From Trichopria drosophilae (taxonomy: Eukaryota; Arthropoda; Insecta; Hymenoptera; Diapriidae), in NCBI GenBank assembly GCA_030407085.1, contig CM059584.1, forward strand, positions 107,011,001 through 107,075,000: a DNA stretch of 64,000 nucleotides, in the 5' to 3' direction. Below the pieces are notes generated by a model. It was not told the origin of the DNA. It did not search any database and worked only from the letters and a program-made list of their open reading frames with translations. The position numbers were made by a program, and so were the translations under genes. Positions 11,930-22,759 of this stretch are shown here, in pieces. How positions within the stretch are numbered: the first letter of the stretch is position 1; the number at the start of each line of letters is the position of its first letter.

Positions 11930-13665
11930 CAAATAAGAATATTAAATTGTATAATTTTAAAAGGGAAATATATTCTGATGCCAAATTAATAGGCTGGGGA
12001 TTTTTTGCCAGGGAATAGGAATTAATGGCGAATGGAGTTTTGAAGAAAAATTACTGGATATTAATCACTTAGAATTAAAAGCTTGTTACCTGGAATTAAA
12101 ATATTTTGCAAAAGATTTGAGAAGTTGTCAAGTTTTACTGAGAGTCGGCAATACAACCGTCTTATCTTATATTAATAAAATGGGTGGAACAAAAGTTCCT
12201 ACTTTTCACGAATTGGCAAAAACATTGTGGAACTGGTGTGAGCAACATAAACTGTGCGTTTATGCAGCTTATATTGCTTCAAAAGAAAAGAAAAAAGTTG
12301 ATACATTATCCAGAAAAATCAATGAAGATGTAGAATGGAGTTTAGGAGATTATGCCATTCAAAAAATTGTAAATACTTTTGCTAATCCAGATATTGATCG
12401 TTTTGCGTCAAGAATGAACAATAAATGTAAAACATATTGTGCATGGGGACAAGACCCAGAAGCAAGTTTTTATGACGTTTAAATTGTATGCATTCCCTCC
12501 TTTTTCAATTATTGCAAAAGTTTTGAAAAAGATCAAAACTGTCAAAGCTTCAGGCATAGTGTGGTGGTATCTTATTGGACGGGTGAGACGTGGTTTCCTC
12601 TTTTTAAAAAGTTGGTTCAAGGTGATTGGTTAATATTTCATCCTAATCCAAAATTGTTAATATCTGCTGCTAGAGGTCATCCACACCCTTTGTCAAGAAA
12701 ACTTACCCTGGTTGCCGCCAATTTATCAAGGAATCATTCATAAAGAAGAAATCACCTATGGAAGCTATTGATATATTGAACAATACAATTCGACGTTAAA
12801 ATTATGGTGGACATTCAACCAAGGAAGAAATGAAGATCCGTTTGAGGTGTCAGAAAATAAAATTCTATCCTTTTTAACCAAACGATTTGAAGATGTCGCA
12901 AAATACGGAACAATAAATTCAGCAAGGGCGGCATTATCTTTGATTACGTCAGAAGATATAACACATAATGTTACTATTACCCGATTTGTAATAGGTTGTT
13001 CAAAGCAAAGACCAAGTTAACCAAGGTATGACACAACGTGGGATGTGGATCCCGTTTTACAACAACTATCAACGTGGTACCCTTTAAATACATTAAATCT
13101 AAAAAAGTTAACGAATAAATTAGTAGTGCTGCTAGCACTGGGCACCGCTCATAGATTGCAAACTTTATCAGTCATGAAAATAGAAAACATTTCAAGAAAA
13201 TCAGACGAAATAGCAATACAAATTCCAGATCACCTAAAGACGACAAAAATTGGAAAAATCTAACCCACTTTAAGGTTAACATTTTTTAAAAATAAACCCG
13301 AATTGTGTATTGCGAGCATACTTTTAAACGACTTAGAGGTAACAAAAAGTATCACAGGCTCTGAAGAAAATATTTTAATATCTTTTAATAGACCTCACAG
13401 AAGAGTCAAAGAAGATACTATTGGACGCTGGATAAAGTCGTGTTTGAAAGATCTAGGAGTAGATGAATAATTTTCTGCACACAGTACGAGGCATGCAGCC
13501 ACTTCGAAGGCAGCTAAAAAAGGCGTTAGCATACAGGAAATAAAAAGAGTATCTGGATGGTCCGAAAACTCAAAAGTTTTTGCGGAATTTTATTGCCGTC
13601 CAATTATTGTAAAAGAAAATACGTTTGCGTCCCAAGTTCTTGTTACGGATGATAACAGCAATTAA
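11930..13665 (+). pseudogene. DIRS-like retrotransposon remnant: RNase H and tyrosine recombinase
   Basis: The copy starts inside the RNase H region (SDAKLIGWG near 11975). It continues after a frameshift through LDINHLELKACYLELK (12055-12110), TTVLSYINKMGG (12155-12190) and the DRFASRMNNKC block near 12395. A linker (GIVVVSYWTGETWFPLFKKL, 12555-12615) leads into a tyrosine recombinase at about 12780-13665. Its catalytic residues are visible: the first Arg in GTAHRLQTL (about 13142), HSTRHAATS with HxxR (about 13480-13505) and the Tyr in FYCRP (about 13590). The recombinase would integrate a circular cDNA without an integrase. The reverse transcriptase is absent, and stops or frameshifts occur near 12018, 12480, 12745, 13018, 13261 and 13468. 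The order RNase H then YR fits the DIRS group. Confidence 0.8.
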
Positions 13666-13726
13666 TTACCATTTAATTAAAAATAATGAAATCTGTTAAC
13701 CTAAAAATTGTGTGTGCTGCAAAAAT

Positions 13727-14105
13727 CTACCTTCGTAATCGCAAAGGGCGGGACACGAAGTATACTTGGATAATCAACCGAACCCGCAGTGCGGGTGGGG
13801 GTTGCTTGATATTATACGAGTGTCTCGCCCGAGAGATTACCCACCCAACTACATAATCAATAATTATGATACCCAAGAAAATTGATTACAATAAAAAACT
13901 AATAATTTTCCTTTCCCGGAAAATAAGGCACACAATTTTAGTTTCAGCTTTAAATATAATGACGGAAGCCCCCGGACGTGGCACCAATACATACCAGGTT
14001 CGAACAAAAAGTTTGAATTTTGGCTGTAAATCTTGTGGTTTAAAGACGTAAGAAAACGAAACTACCTTCGTAATCATCGCACTGAGGGTTCGGTTGATTA
14101 TCCAA
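13727..14105. repeat. DIRS-type terminal repeat and hairpin structure
   Basis: Immediately 3' of the tyrosine recombinase lies a compound structure. A 14-bp direct repeat (CTACCTTCGTAATC) occurs at 13727-13740 and 14062-14075. A perfect 20-bp inverted pair lies at 13766-13785 (TTGGATAATCAACCGAACCC) and 14086-14105. A large imperfect hairpin spans 13746-13830, with GGGCGGGACAC against GTGTCTCGCCC at its base and a perfect CCCGC-AGT-GCGGG tip at 13783-13795. DIRS-like elements end in inverted or split repeats plus an internal complementary region, and this arrangement fits that role. Confidence 0.6.
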
Positions 14106-14139
14106 TTTTCGTCGATCATAAACATTCATATGTTCACCA

Positions 14140-14703
14140 TATGTAATTTCTTCGAGAAAATGTAATTCAGGACAGCAGTGAGTACTCGTCGGATAGTTTG
14201 CAAGACGATACGTCATCAGGCTTGATAATAATACAAATTAATGTTCACATCCTGTTAGAAAATATAAGACCATTTTCAGGCAATTTTTAGGGTATTTTTA
14301 ATTTGTTCGACACAATGGAGAAAAATTGGACAGAAAATGGCTTCGTTTTCTACTAGGGTATTTATTCGCATATTCCGAATTGATTTATTTTAAAATTAGT
14401 GTAAAATATGTACAGGACTGAATTTTTGCAGTAATAATTGTAATTTCTTTTCTTCATTTAGCGATTTGTAGCTATTTTTTATTTTATTTTTGACGTATTT
14501 TGTGCTGTATTGTATTGTTAATTAATTGTTTCAAACGCCAAAAATTTAAAAGAATCAAGTCTGGAATCAGAAGAAGTGGAGACTGGTGATGATTCTTGTG
14601 AATGGCAAAAAGATGCGATCCAACAAAGAAATCTACAATCTAATAGCCAAATGCTTAATTTAGATAACGACTCCATTACAAGTGATAATACTTTCGTTAC
14701 AGA
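14140..14703 (+). pseudogene. Probable 5' exon(s) of the decayed CACTA/EnSpm-like transposase gene
   Basis: A plus-strand acidic, serine-rich frame runs at about 14565-14700 (ESSLESEEVETGDDSCEWQ region) and ends at a good splice donor (GGTAAGAG at 14703). A shorter acidic stretch (SSEYSSDSLQDDTSS) lies near 14175-14220. An acceptor (TTTTGCAG) at about 18690 opens another acidic segment, followed by the transposase body. I infer these are the N-terminal exons of the same element, with the intron now interrupted by a LINE. No homology-based support is available for the exon structure, so this is tentative. Confidence 0.4.
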
Positions 14704-14939
14704 TGGTAAGAGATCTTTTTCAATCTACCTGATAAGGCATTAAAAATATAGTTAATTACATATTGAATCAAATCACGAAAATAGATTAAAAAAAGTACTT
14801 CGTTCAATTTTTAAAATACATTTGATTGACAGATATGTTTGAATATTGTTGAAAATGTAATTTTGTAAAAAGAAGGACACTCTCTCACTGTGGTCATTTA
14901 AGAGTTGAATTTTTATTTTTTGTGCTCCTTGAGTTGCTC

Positions 14940-15230
14940 ACATCGCATTGCAAGTTGATCAAAATTGATAAAAGTGGAAAAATGTTTATTACAATTCATC
15001 GAAGTTGATCAAAGTTGATCAAAGTCTATCAAAGTCGATCAAAATTGATATGAATTAATCAGATTTGATTAAAGTTGATCGAATTTAATTTAGTTTGATC
15101 AGATCTAACGAAAACTGGTCAATGTTGATCAAAGTTGATCAAACTTGATAATATTTTAAAAAATGTTGTTAAAATTTATCAAACTGGATCAAACTTGATT
15201 AAAGTCGATCAAAGTTGATCAAAGTGTCAT
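14940..15230. repeat. Degenerate ~10-bp tandem repeat (GTTGATCAAA type)
   Basis: The motif RTTGATCAAA recurs about 25 times at roughly 10- to 12-bp steps with substitutions, after a CACATCGCATTGCAAGTTGA lead-in. A shorter related block with the same lead-in (CACATCGCACTGCAAGTTGA) starts at 25252, beyond the transposase remnant. The two blocks may be internal or subterminal repeats of the surrounding element. Confidence 0.65.
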
Positions 15231-15372
15231 GAGTGCAGAACATGAAGTACGTGCATGTACTGTTTATCAAAAAGCAGTGTATGGTGAGGCTGCTACAGCG
15301 TTAAGTTGACACTACACAGAGAGAAAAAAATGGTTAATGGAACCATGAAACAATAGTAGAATCGATTTTGAT

Positions 15373-15386
15373 TATATAAATAGCAG
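15373..15386. repeat. Target-site duplication, left copy (LINE)
   Basis: TATATAAATAGCAG; the identical 14 bp are at 18368-18381. Together they bracket the twin-primed LINE. Confidence 0.85.
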
Positions 15387-15403
15387 TCCAGCTTTCGTCT
15401 GGT

Positions 15404-16233
15404 ACTTGGTGTCGCAATGTAGGTTTCGAGCGGGATTGACGTATCGCGGACCAGAAATCTGCAGAATTGCGGACTTCCGCAAATCTGTCAGCTATGTTGG
15501 CATCAGAAGAGCGTTTTTTAAATGCTATTAAGTTCGAATAAAACCTACAAGATTCTTTAAATTCTTCTGGGGTGGCTCGCTGTATCTAGCCTCTCTCATG
15601 TGTCTTTGTGCACGGGCAAGCGATTTTTGGCCGAGAGACATTCCCTGTCGAACCAACATTTTTCGAACCTAAAGAGCGAGAAGTTATCGCGAGTTATCAC
15701 ATCTTTTACTTGGCCGGTAGAGAGCGCCGAATCACGGATTGCTTCTTTCAAGTGGCTAAAGTGCGCGTCGAGTTCAATAAGTTCCGTGGATTCCGTTATC
15801 TGATACATGGTCGCAAAGAACGAGTAAAAATTCGCAAAACCCGTATTTGCCTCGTCCGGAGGCCTTAGGTAACGAGTCACACGACGGATTACAGAACCTT
15901 GTGCAAGTGGTTGCGGAGTAGATTTATCCTCGGAGAGATAAAGGGTTACAAACACTGGTAAATGATCAGATCCGTGTAGGTCATCGCCAATCATAAGGTC
16001 GTGAATATATTACACATGTGTTAACGAGACCCAGACTAGATCGACGACACTGAAACCTCCTTGTCCTAGAAAAGTGAAATGCGCCGGAAAGTCACTGGAC
16101 GTTCGGCCATTTAATAAGGCTTAGTTGTTTGAGGACATACAGTCAGACAAGAGGGTTCCGCATCGATTGAGAGTCTCGTCATAAGATCTTCTACAGACTC
16201 GCTTCTTCTGTAATATATTCTTCTATACTTCTA
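15404..16233 (-). pseudogene. LINE endonuclease domain and linker (inverted part)
   Basis: Read on the minus strand from 16230 downward, the fragment shows the C-terminal half of an apurinic-like LINE endonuclease. LLNGRTSSDFPAHFTF is near 16070-16120, VVDLVWVSLTHV near 16015-16050, and the hallmark GDDLHGSDHLPVFVTLYL near 15940-15990 (catalytic SDH). A linker continues to 15404. Stops interrupt it near 16130, 16013 and 15595. The N-terminal catalytic residues are absent because the element is 5' truncated. The domain would nick chromosomal DNA to start integration. Confidence 0.8.
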
Positions 16234-18120
16234 CAGACGAAAGCTGGACTGCGTTTTTTTTCTACGTTCTTTCTGCAAACAGAAGCGCTGCCCGAGCAAT
16301 ATTTTGGTACTTTTGATCCTGCGCTTGATTCACCCTTCTCTGTGTCTGAGCTTAGGAATAGTTTGAGAGCCATGAAGGTGGGTAAGGCCACTGGTCCGGA
16401 CTAAATCCCTGCCGAGCTCTTAAAGCTTATGGACGGCCAACGGCTTTCGTACCTTCTTTCGCTCTTCAACAGAATTTTTACAACGGAGGCCTTCCACTCA
16501 GGTTGGGCCGACTCGTTGATCTTTACCTTGCACAAAAAAGTCCGCGTAACGACCGTTTCAATTATCGTTTAATTGCTATCACTAATACCATGACGAAAAT
16601 TTCCTCGCAGATTCTACGTACACGCCTGTCCAAGTGGGCCGCGGAGTGGTATATTACCGGAGAAGCAATCCGGCTTCCGTGCTGGTAGGGAAACGGAGGA
16701 CAATGTCTTCTGCCTCCTTGCATCCTCGCAGACCGTTTTGAGGAACCGGTATGCGAAACTTTTTAGTCTTTTTGTGGACTTCAAGAGAGCCTTCGATTCT
16801 GGCCCTCGTGATCTCCTCTGGCGAAAGCTACTTGGATTGGGCGTCAGCTACTTGGATTAGGCGTCAGCGCTAAATTCGTCAAGGTTCTCAGCGCGCTATA
16901 CCGTTCCGCGTCAATGTTATATAGTAGCGAAAATGGAGAAACGTCGCGTTTTAAGGTTACTGTAGGTGTTTTACAAGGCGAAATTCTGAGCCCTTTACTA
17001 TTTATATTATATTTGTCAGATATAGTCGCTTTTTTTCGACGCAATGTTGTACGCGGGGTGGACGTTACCAGAACCTTAGATCTGCTGATGTTTCTCCTAC
17101 GCTGACGACCTTGTTATTCTCGCTTTTTCTCCCTCAGATCTTTGCCGTAAGTTAGGAATTCTCTCAGATTACTGCTCGACTAACCAGCTGACCGGTAATG
17201 TTGAGAAAACAAAAATAATATGCTTTACAGATTTTTAGGTTTAGTGTTCACTCCCGCTGCGTCAGGCAGTCAGCCGTTGGAGGATGCTATTATCCGAACA
17301 AAAGCCTGCGACTTTAGCGATAATTAATGCCGCAAAAATCGATGCATGGGACGCATACTGGAAACTTTATAAAGCCATGGTTACATCGGTCCTATTATAC
17401 GCGGCTCCGTTTTGTGCTATTCGATATTTGGATAGGCTGGAGTCGGTACAAATAGATTTTTTCAAAAGGCTTCTCCATTTGCCGAGAAACACCCCGGCTT
17501 ATTGGATACGTTTAGAACTTGGTATCCTGCCAATAGCGGTGGAGATACTAAACCGGACGATCAAATGGATCATTAAGACCCTCAAACTTCCTGATTCCAG
17601 GCTGCCCAAAATTGTATTAACTCGCTTAAGAGACCTGGTCGTTGTATCGCCTGAAGCTATTTTCGCTCTTGGACGAGACTGAGGTAGCTACCCTACGGAA
17701 TGGCTTCAGTGCCGAGTCTTGGGCTGCTACTGGTCCGCGAGTAATTGCTAAATTCGCTGACGCTTGCAGAGCAACAGATCTGGCAAGATATTTTACTCAG
17801 AAAGTATGCAGTTACCAATCTCCCGCCAGCTCACAGACTTTTCATATACGCTCTATCCGCCTCGTCTGCACCTGACTTGCCAAAGAGTGAGAGCCCAACT
17901 TAGACTTGCAACGATCTACACGTGTGCGCTGTCAGTTTCCGGTGTGCGTCTCAATTACAATCCGCAATCGCCCTAGACCTTGTGCAATATGAATGTCCCG
18001 GATTCGCTTCGACATATTTTTACGGAATGCCCCTTATAGGCTCTAGTCAGGCGAGATTTCGCCGTGAATGTACCCGCGTGCCGTCCGAACAATCTCTTTT
18101 GCGCTCTGATCTGTAATCCA
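16234..18120 (+). pseudogene. LINE reverse transcriptase and C-terminal domain
   Basis: This part resumes at the template point where the inverted part ends. Visible blocks are MKVGKATGPD (about 16370-16400, followed by a TAA), NDRFNYRLIAITNTMTK (about 16548-16600), VDFKRAFDS (about 16770-16800), GVLQGEILSPLLF (about 16960-17005) and the ADDLVIL catalytic block (about 17100-17120). The C-terminal part has LRHIFTECP-like residues near 18005-18035. At least five frameshifts are needed to follow it, near 16405, 16535, 16680, 17040 and 17680. I cannot assign the clade beyond an endonuclease-bearing LINE. Confidence 0.8.
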
Positions 18121-18367
18121 GATCTGATATCTGCGAAAATATTATTTAATTTTGTGAAGGCAATACTTGTAAGGCGTGCGTATTTGGTCGGCGACTAATT
18201 TTAAACTTATTTTCACGAAACTTTTTATTTGTAATCTTTTTTCTCTTTCTTTCTTTTGCCACCAACACTTTGTAGATAGCGAATTCAACCCCCGGTTCAC
18301 CGACGGAACTCACCTCTCAACAGGTTGTACCCCATATGAGAATAAATACTATACTATACTATACTAC

Positions 18368-18381
18368 TATATAAATAGCAG
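18368..18381. repeat. Target-site duplication, right copy (LINE)
   Basis: Second copy of TATATAAATAGCAG, directly after the (ATACT)n tail of the LINE. Confidence 0.85.
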
Positions 18382-20621
18382 AGTTTACTATATGAGAGGT
18401 TAGAGTTGATATTTGAGGTTATATACGAACGATTTAAATATGGGAAAATGGTAAATGGATCAATTTTATTGTACCGTTTACCATGGAAATAGTTAATTCA
18501 ACTACTTATTGTATTCGTGCGTTTTACTATTACAAAATGACTCTGTTAACTGTTTTCTTTCTATCTGTGTAGTAAAGTCCAACTGGAATTATTTTGCTCT
18601 TTAGAAACCCTGCGAATGCTAACCTAACATTTTGACTTTTTTAATATGAATTTATTCCATACTTTTTGAACAATTTCCTCATTTTGCAGATAATGATGAA
18701 TTCGATACACAGACTTTCGGACGACTATGCATTTCACATATTGTAACTATCTACGAATAATATATTGATCCATTTATGGTTTATTTATAATGTAAATAAG
18801 AAATACGTTTATTACCTAACAGAAGACACATCTGAAAATAAGCATAAAAATGAAAGTAGTTCTTCAAGTTCTGTGAATACTGAATTTTCAAGTGACTGTC
18901 CTGGCGAGTCCTCTGACGATGATGATGATTCTGATGATATTCTGGATTATATTTATGAAAATGAAAATAATGGAAATGGAATGGCGAATGAACGAATCTA
19001 CCAGAATGCTCCCATCACTCTAGCGGAGAGAGTGTTATCGATACTTTTGCTCCCTTATCATCATAAATGAACAGCGGCCTGTATCGTTGACATTTTGAAC
19101 CTCATTTATTTACATTGCATTATTCCTAATAATATTCAGAAAACCCATTATAAGTTTAAAAAATTAATTAGTCAGGCATCTTTGTCAATCATTAAACATT
19201 ATTATTGTTTGGCTTGCAAAGCATCATTAAAAATGAAAACTTCATTATGTACTGAATGCAGTTTCACACAAGAAGCTGGCTATTTTATTAGAATATACCA
19301 ATTCTCTCTCAGTTAAGAACTTTAACCGACATCTTTTGTAAATAACTTAGAATATAAATTAAAACGGCAAAAGCAAAACTATGTAAATTATGAAGATATA
19401 TATATATATATATACAGGGTGATCCAAAAGTCCCGGAACAGCAAAATATCTCAGCGGGAGTGCATTTTCGGGGAAAATGTTTTAGACAAAAGTTTAAGGA
19501 TTTTTCCCTGGCTATTTAATGGCGATATTGAATTTGACCTTGAAGGTTATTTCAAGGTCAAGTTAATTTTTTTAAATGGGAACCCCTATTTTTTTTCACG
19601 GATTCGGAAAGAGCACAAAATTTTACGTCCGAATATGCTATGGCCGTTTCTTTCGGCAAGGTCATTTCAAGGTGAAACTTAAAACTCCCGTGACGGTGAA
19701 ATATCTCAGAGGGTGTGCATTTCTTTGGAAATTGTTTCAGACAAAAGTTTAAGGATTTTTCCCGGGCTATTTAATGGTAGCACAGAATTTGACCTTGAAC
19801 ATAACCTTCAAGGTTATTTCAAGGTCAAGTTTGTTTTTTTTAATGGAAACTGCTATTTTTTTTCACGGGTTCGGAGACAGCACAAAATTTTACGTCCAAA
19901 TATGCTATGGCCGTTTTTTTCGGCAATGTCATTTCAAGGCCAAACTTAAAACTCCCGGAACAGCGAATTAACTCAGCAAGAGGTCATTTTCGGGTAAAAT
20001 GTTTCAGACAAAAGTTTCAGGATTTTTTCCGTGATATTTAATGCTAGCATAAAATTTGACCTTGAAAATTACCTTGAAGATTATTCTCAGGTCAAGATTA
20101 TTTTTTTTTTTAATTGGAACCCCGTTTCATTTTCTTAACGAAGTTATGAGGATCTTCCGGTATTGAGAGTGGTTAAATTCATTTTGTTCAGTCGATGCTA
20201 TTACTGGACGATCTGCTCTAGGGAGATCCTTTACAGTGCCGTAAACTTCGAAACAATTTATTGTTCTGCCAAAAGTCGATTTAGGAATCAGTTCCTGTCC
20301 CTCGCTTGTCCTCTAATTTTGTAAATAGAATAATAAACTGTTTAAAAAAAGTGTATACATACATCTTACGCAACACTTGTGCAAAGTGAACTTGGGCGCG
20401 CGAACAGCGACAGAGAGCACGAGTCACCAGCGAAGTAAATAAACAACATACATTCACATTGAATTTATACATACGTGTACAGTCTTATAAGGTTACATTT
20501 TGGTCTTAACTTTATCGTTTTGTGAGATACATGGATTTCCTATCTAAACGCCTTTCCTATCTAAACGTATTAAGCATCATTTCAGTAACAAAATACATAC
20601 GTATATTTCGTACAAAGAGCA

Positions 20622-21704
20622 ATGGCTGCGCTAAGTGAACGAGAAAGAATAACCATTCTCATGATGAGAGGCTGGGGTGATAACCAGCGATCTTTAGAGA
20701 ATGTGCGAACCTTATTTAATGCATCGTTTAGAGAGGGACGAGAACCGATTTCTAAATCTACTGTTAGCAGAACAATAAATCGTTTTGAAGTTCATGGTAC
20801 TGTGAAGGATCTCCCAAGAGCAGGTCGTCCAGTAACAGCATCAACTGAAGAAAATGAGTTGAATGTCGCGCTGTCAATAACGGAAGATCCTCATACTTCC
20901 ATCAGGAAAGTTAAACAGCAGCACGACTTATGTTACGGTACAGTACAACGGATCTTAACTAAAAACTTAAAATTTCACCCATACAAAGTTAGACTCGTAC
21001 AACAATTGAATGAAGACGATCCTGATAGACGCCTACAGTTTGCGGAATTAATGATGAATCGAATAGATGCTGATGCCGGTTTCTTGAATCGCATCGTATT
21101 TTCTGATGAAGCTACATTCTTCTTAAATGGGGCAATCAATAGACATAACATGTCTTATTGGAGTGAAACCAATCCTAATTGGATGGTCGATAGTCGTTCT
21201 ACTCAATATCCTGAAAAAGTAAACGTATGGGCAGGTATTATAAACAATGCGGTAGTTGGGCCCTTCTTCATCGAGGGTACCCTTACTGGTCAAAAATACC
21301 ACGATATGTTGAGGGACGACATCATCCCTCCTATTCAGGTTATTGTAGGCGAGGATTTCGATCAGACTTGGTTTCAGCAAGATGGTGCAGCACCCCATTA
21401 TGCAACAGATGTTCGCAATTATTTGAGTGATGTATTCGCAGAACGGTGGATAGGTCGAAGGGGTGTAATAGAATGACCACCAAGATCTCCGGATCTTACG
21501 CCCCTTGACTATTTTCTATGGGGTTATCTCAAAGATAGAGTGTATCGAACGAAACCGGTGAATATTGAGGAAGTAAAACAACGAATACGGGATGAGATCG
21601 CGGCTATAGAACCAGATATGATTAAAAAAGTCGTATCGACTTTTTATAATCGCTTGGGATATTGCCAAGAAGTTCATGGCAATCACTTTGAGCATAAGCT
21701 TTAG
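20622..21704 (+). pseudogene. IS630/Tc1/mariner transposase, DD41D, one premature stop
   Basis: This 360-codon frame has a single in-frame TGA at 21474-21476, where the related intact copy in this window has Trp (IEWPPRSPD). The N-terminal helix-turn-helix region includes ISKSTVSRTINRFEVHGTV (about residues 43-63) and a GRP motif (about 70). The DDE residues are Asp in VFSDEATF (about 165), Asp in FQQDGAAPHY (about 255) and Asp in SPDLTPLD (about 297). There are 41 residues between the last two, counting the stop codon as one. The enzyme would bind the TIRs and move the element into TA sites. Apart from the stop, the frame is open to TAG at 21702-21704. It begins with ATG preceded by a stop-rich leader. 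The loss looks recent, as no other lesion is evident. Confidence 0.88.
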
Positions 21705-21769
21705 TAAGATACATAATTTCATCAAAATCTTAGTATACCCATCTTGCCTTAACTGTCTGGGGACACCCA

Positions 21770-21829
21770 CACACACACACACGCACACGCACACGCACAC
21801 GCACACGCACACGCACACGCACACGCACA
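21770..21829. repeat. (CACACG)n microsatellite
   Basis: About ten units of CA/CG hexamer, downstream of the transposase stop inside the mariner element. Confidence 0.9.
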
Positions 21830-22727
21830 GGTGACGGCGAGGGGAACCACCTGAACAAAGCACTCCGAAGAGGTGTAAACCCGACCGTGCTACCTCCACG
21901 CGGTACATCTTGGGTAATGCTAAAGCCGGCGGTAGCATTGGAAACAATGTAAAAATGTTACCCATACATACGGTATTTATAAACGTATCGGATGTAAAAA
22001 AAAATGTATATTTTTATCCGGGAACAATGATAATGCATTGCACTCTGGAAACTCTGGAAACATTACGAAAATAAAACGGGGTTCCAATTAAAAAAAAATA
22101 GTCTTGAGCTTAGAATAAGCCTCAAGGTAATTTTCAAGGTTAAATTCAATGGTGCCTCTTGCTGAGTTAATTCGCTGTTCCGGGAGTTTTAAGTTTGGCC
22201 TTGAAATGACATTGCCGAAAAAAACGGCCATAGCATATTTGGACGTAAAATTTTGTGCTCTCTCCGAATCCGTGAAAAAAAATAGCAGTTTCCATTAAAA
22301 AAAAAAAAACTTGACCTTGAAATGACCTTCAAGGTCATGTTCAAGGTCAAATTCTGTGCTACCATTAAATATCCCAGGAAAAATCCTTAAACTTTTGTCT
22401 GAAACAATTTCCAGAGAAATGCACACCCTCTGAGATATTTCGCCGTTACGGGAGTTTTAAGTTTCACCTTGAAATGACCTTGCCGGAAAAATCGAGCATA
22501 TCATACTCGGACGTAGAATTTCCCGCTCTTTCAGAATCCATGAAAAAAAATAGGGGTTCCCATTTAAAAAAATTAACTTGACCTTGAAATAACCTTCAAG
22601 GTCAAATTCAATATCGCCATTAAATAGCCAGGGAAAAATCCTGAAACTTTTGTCTGAAACATTTTCCTCGAAAATGCACTCCCGCTGAGATATTTTGCTG
22701 TTCCGGGACTTTTGGATCACCCTGTAT

Positions 22728-22759
22728 ATGTTTCATAAAAGAATCCATAAACAAGTTTG
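22728..22759. repeat. 30-bp inverted copy of downstream transposase sequence
   Basis: Right after the mariner's right TA, 30 bp (about 22730-22759, TTCATAAAAGAATCC then ATAAACAAGTTTGCG) are the exact reverse complement of 22995-23024 inside the CACTA-like core. Part of the coding frame is missing at this point, so the inverted patch probably came from break repair. Confidence 0.6.

Larger units (their letters stand above)
15387..18367 (+). mobile_element. Twin-primed (5'-inverted) non-LTR retrotransposon
   Basis: A single LINE insertion is flanked by a 14-bp target duplication. Its 5' portion (endonuclease and linker, 15387-16233) is inverted relative to its 3' portion (RT and C-terminal domain, 16234-18367). 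The outer edge of the inverted part, TCCAGCTTTCGTCTG at 15387-15401, is the reverse complement of 16234-16248. So both cDNA segments meet at the same point of the template RNA. The 3' end is a (ATACT)n tract at about 18345-18367. This is the signature of twin priming during target-primed reverse transcription. The copy is also riddled with stops and frameshifts. Confidence 0.85.
19415..22724 (+). mobile_element. DD41D mariner-type element with long, internally repeated TIRs
   Basis: The element begins CAGGGTGATCCAAAAGTCCC after a TA and ends with the exact inverse before TA, inside a (TA)n tract. The left TIR (19415 to about 20130) is made of about 2.7 units of 268 bp starting near 19415, 19683 and 19951. 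The right TIR (about 22080-22724) holds about 2.4 inverted units. Each unit repeats CTTGAAATGACC/TCAAGGTCA motifs. The single gene is the transposase at 20622-21704. The insertion splits the CACTA/EnSpm-like transposase gene, so it is younger than that element. Confidence 0.9.

Noticed and set aside
13746..14105. Repeats near the DIRS element as a CRISPR array or satellite
   Set aside because: There are only two direct copies with no regular spacing, plus inverted copies. They fit retroelement termini in a eukaryotic genome.
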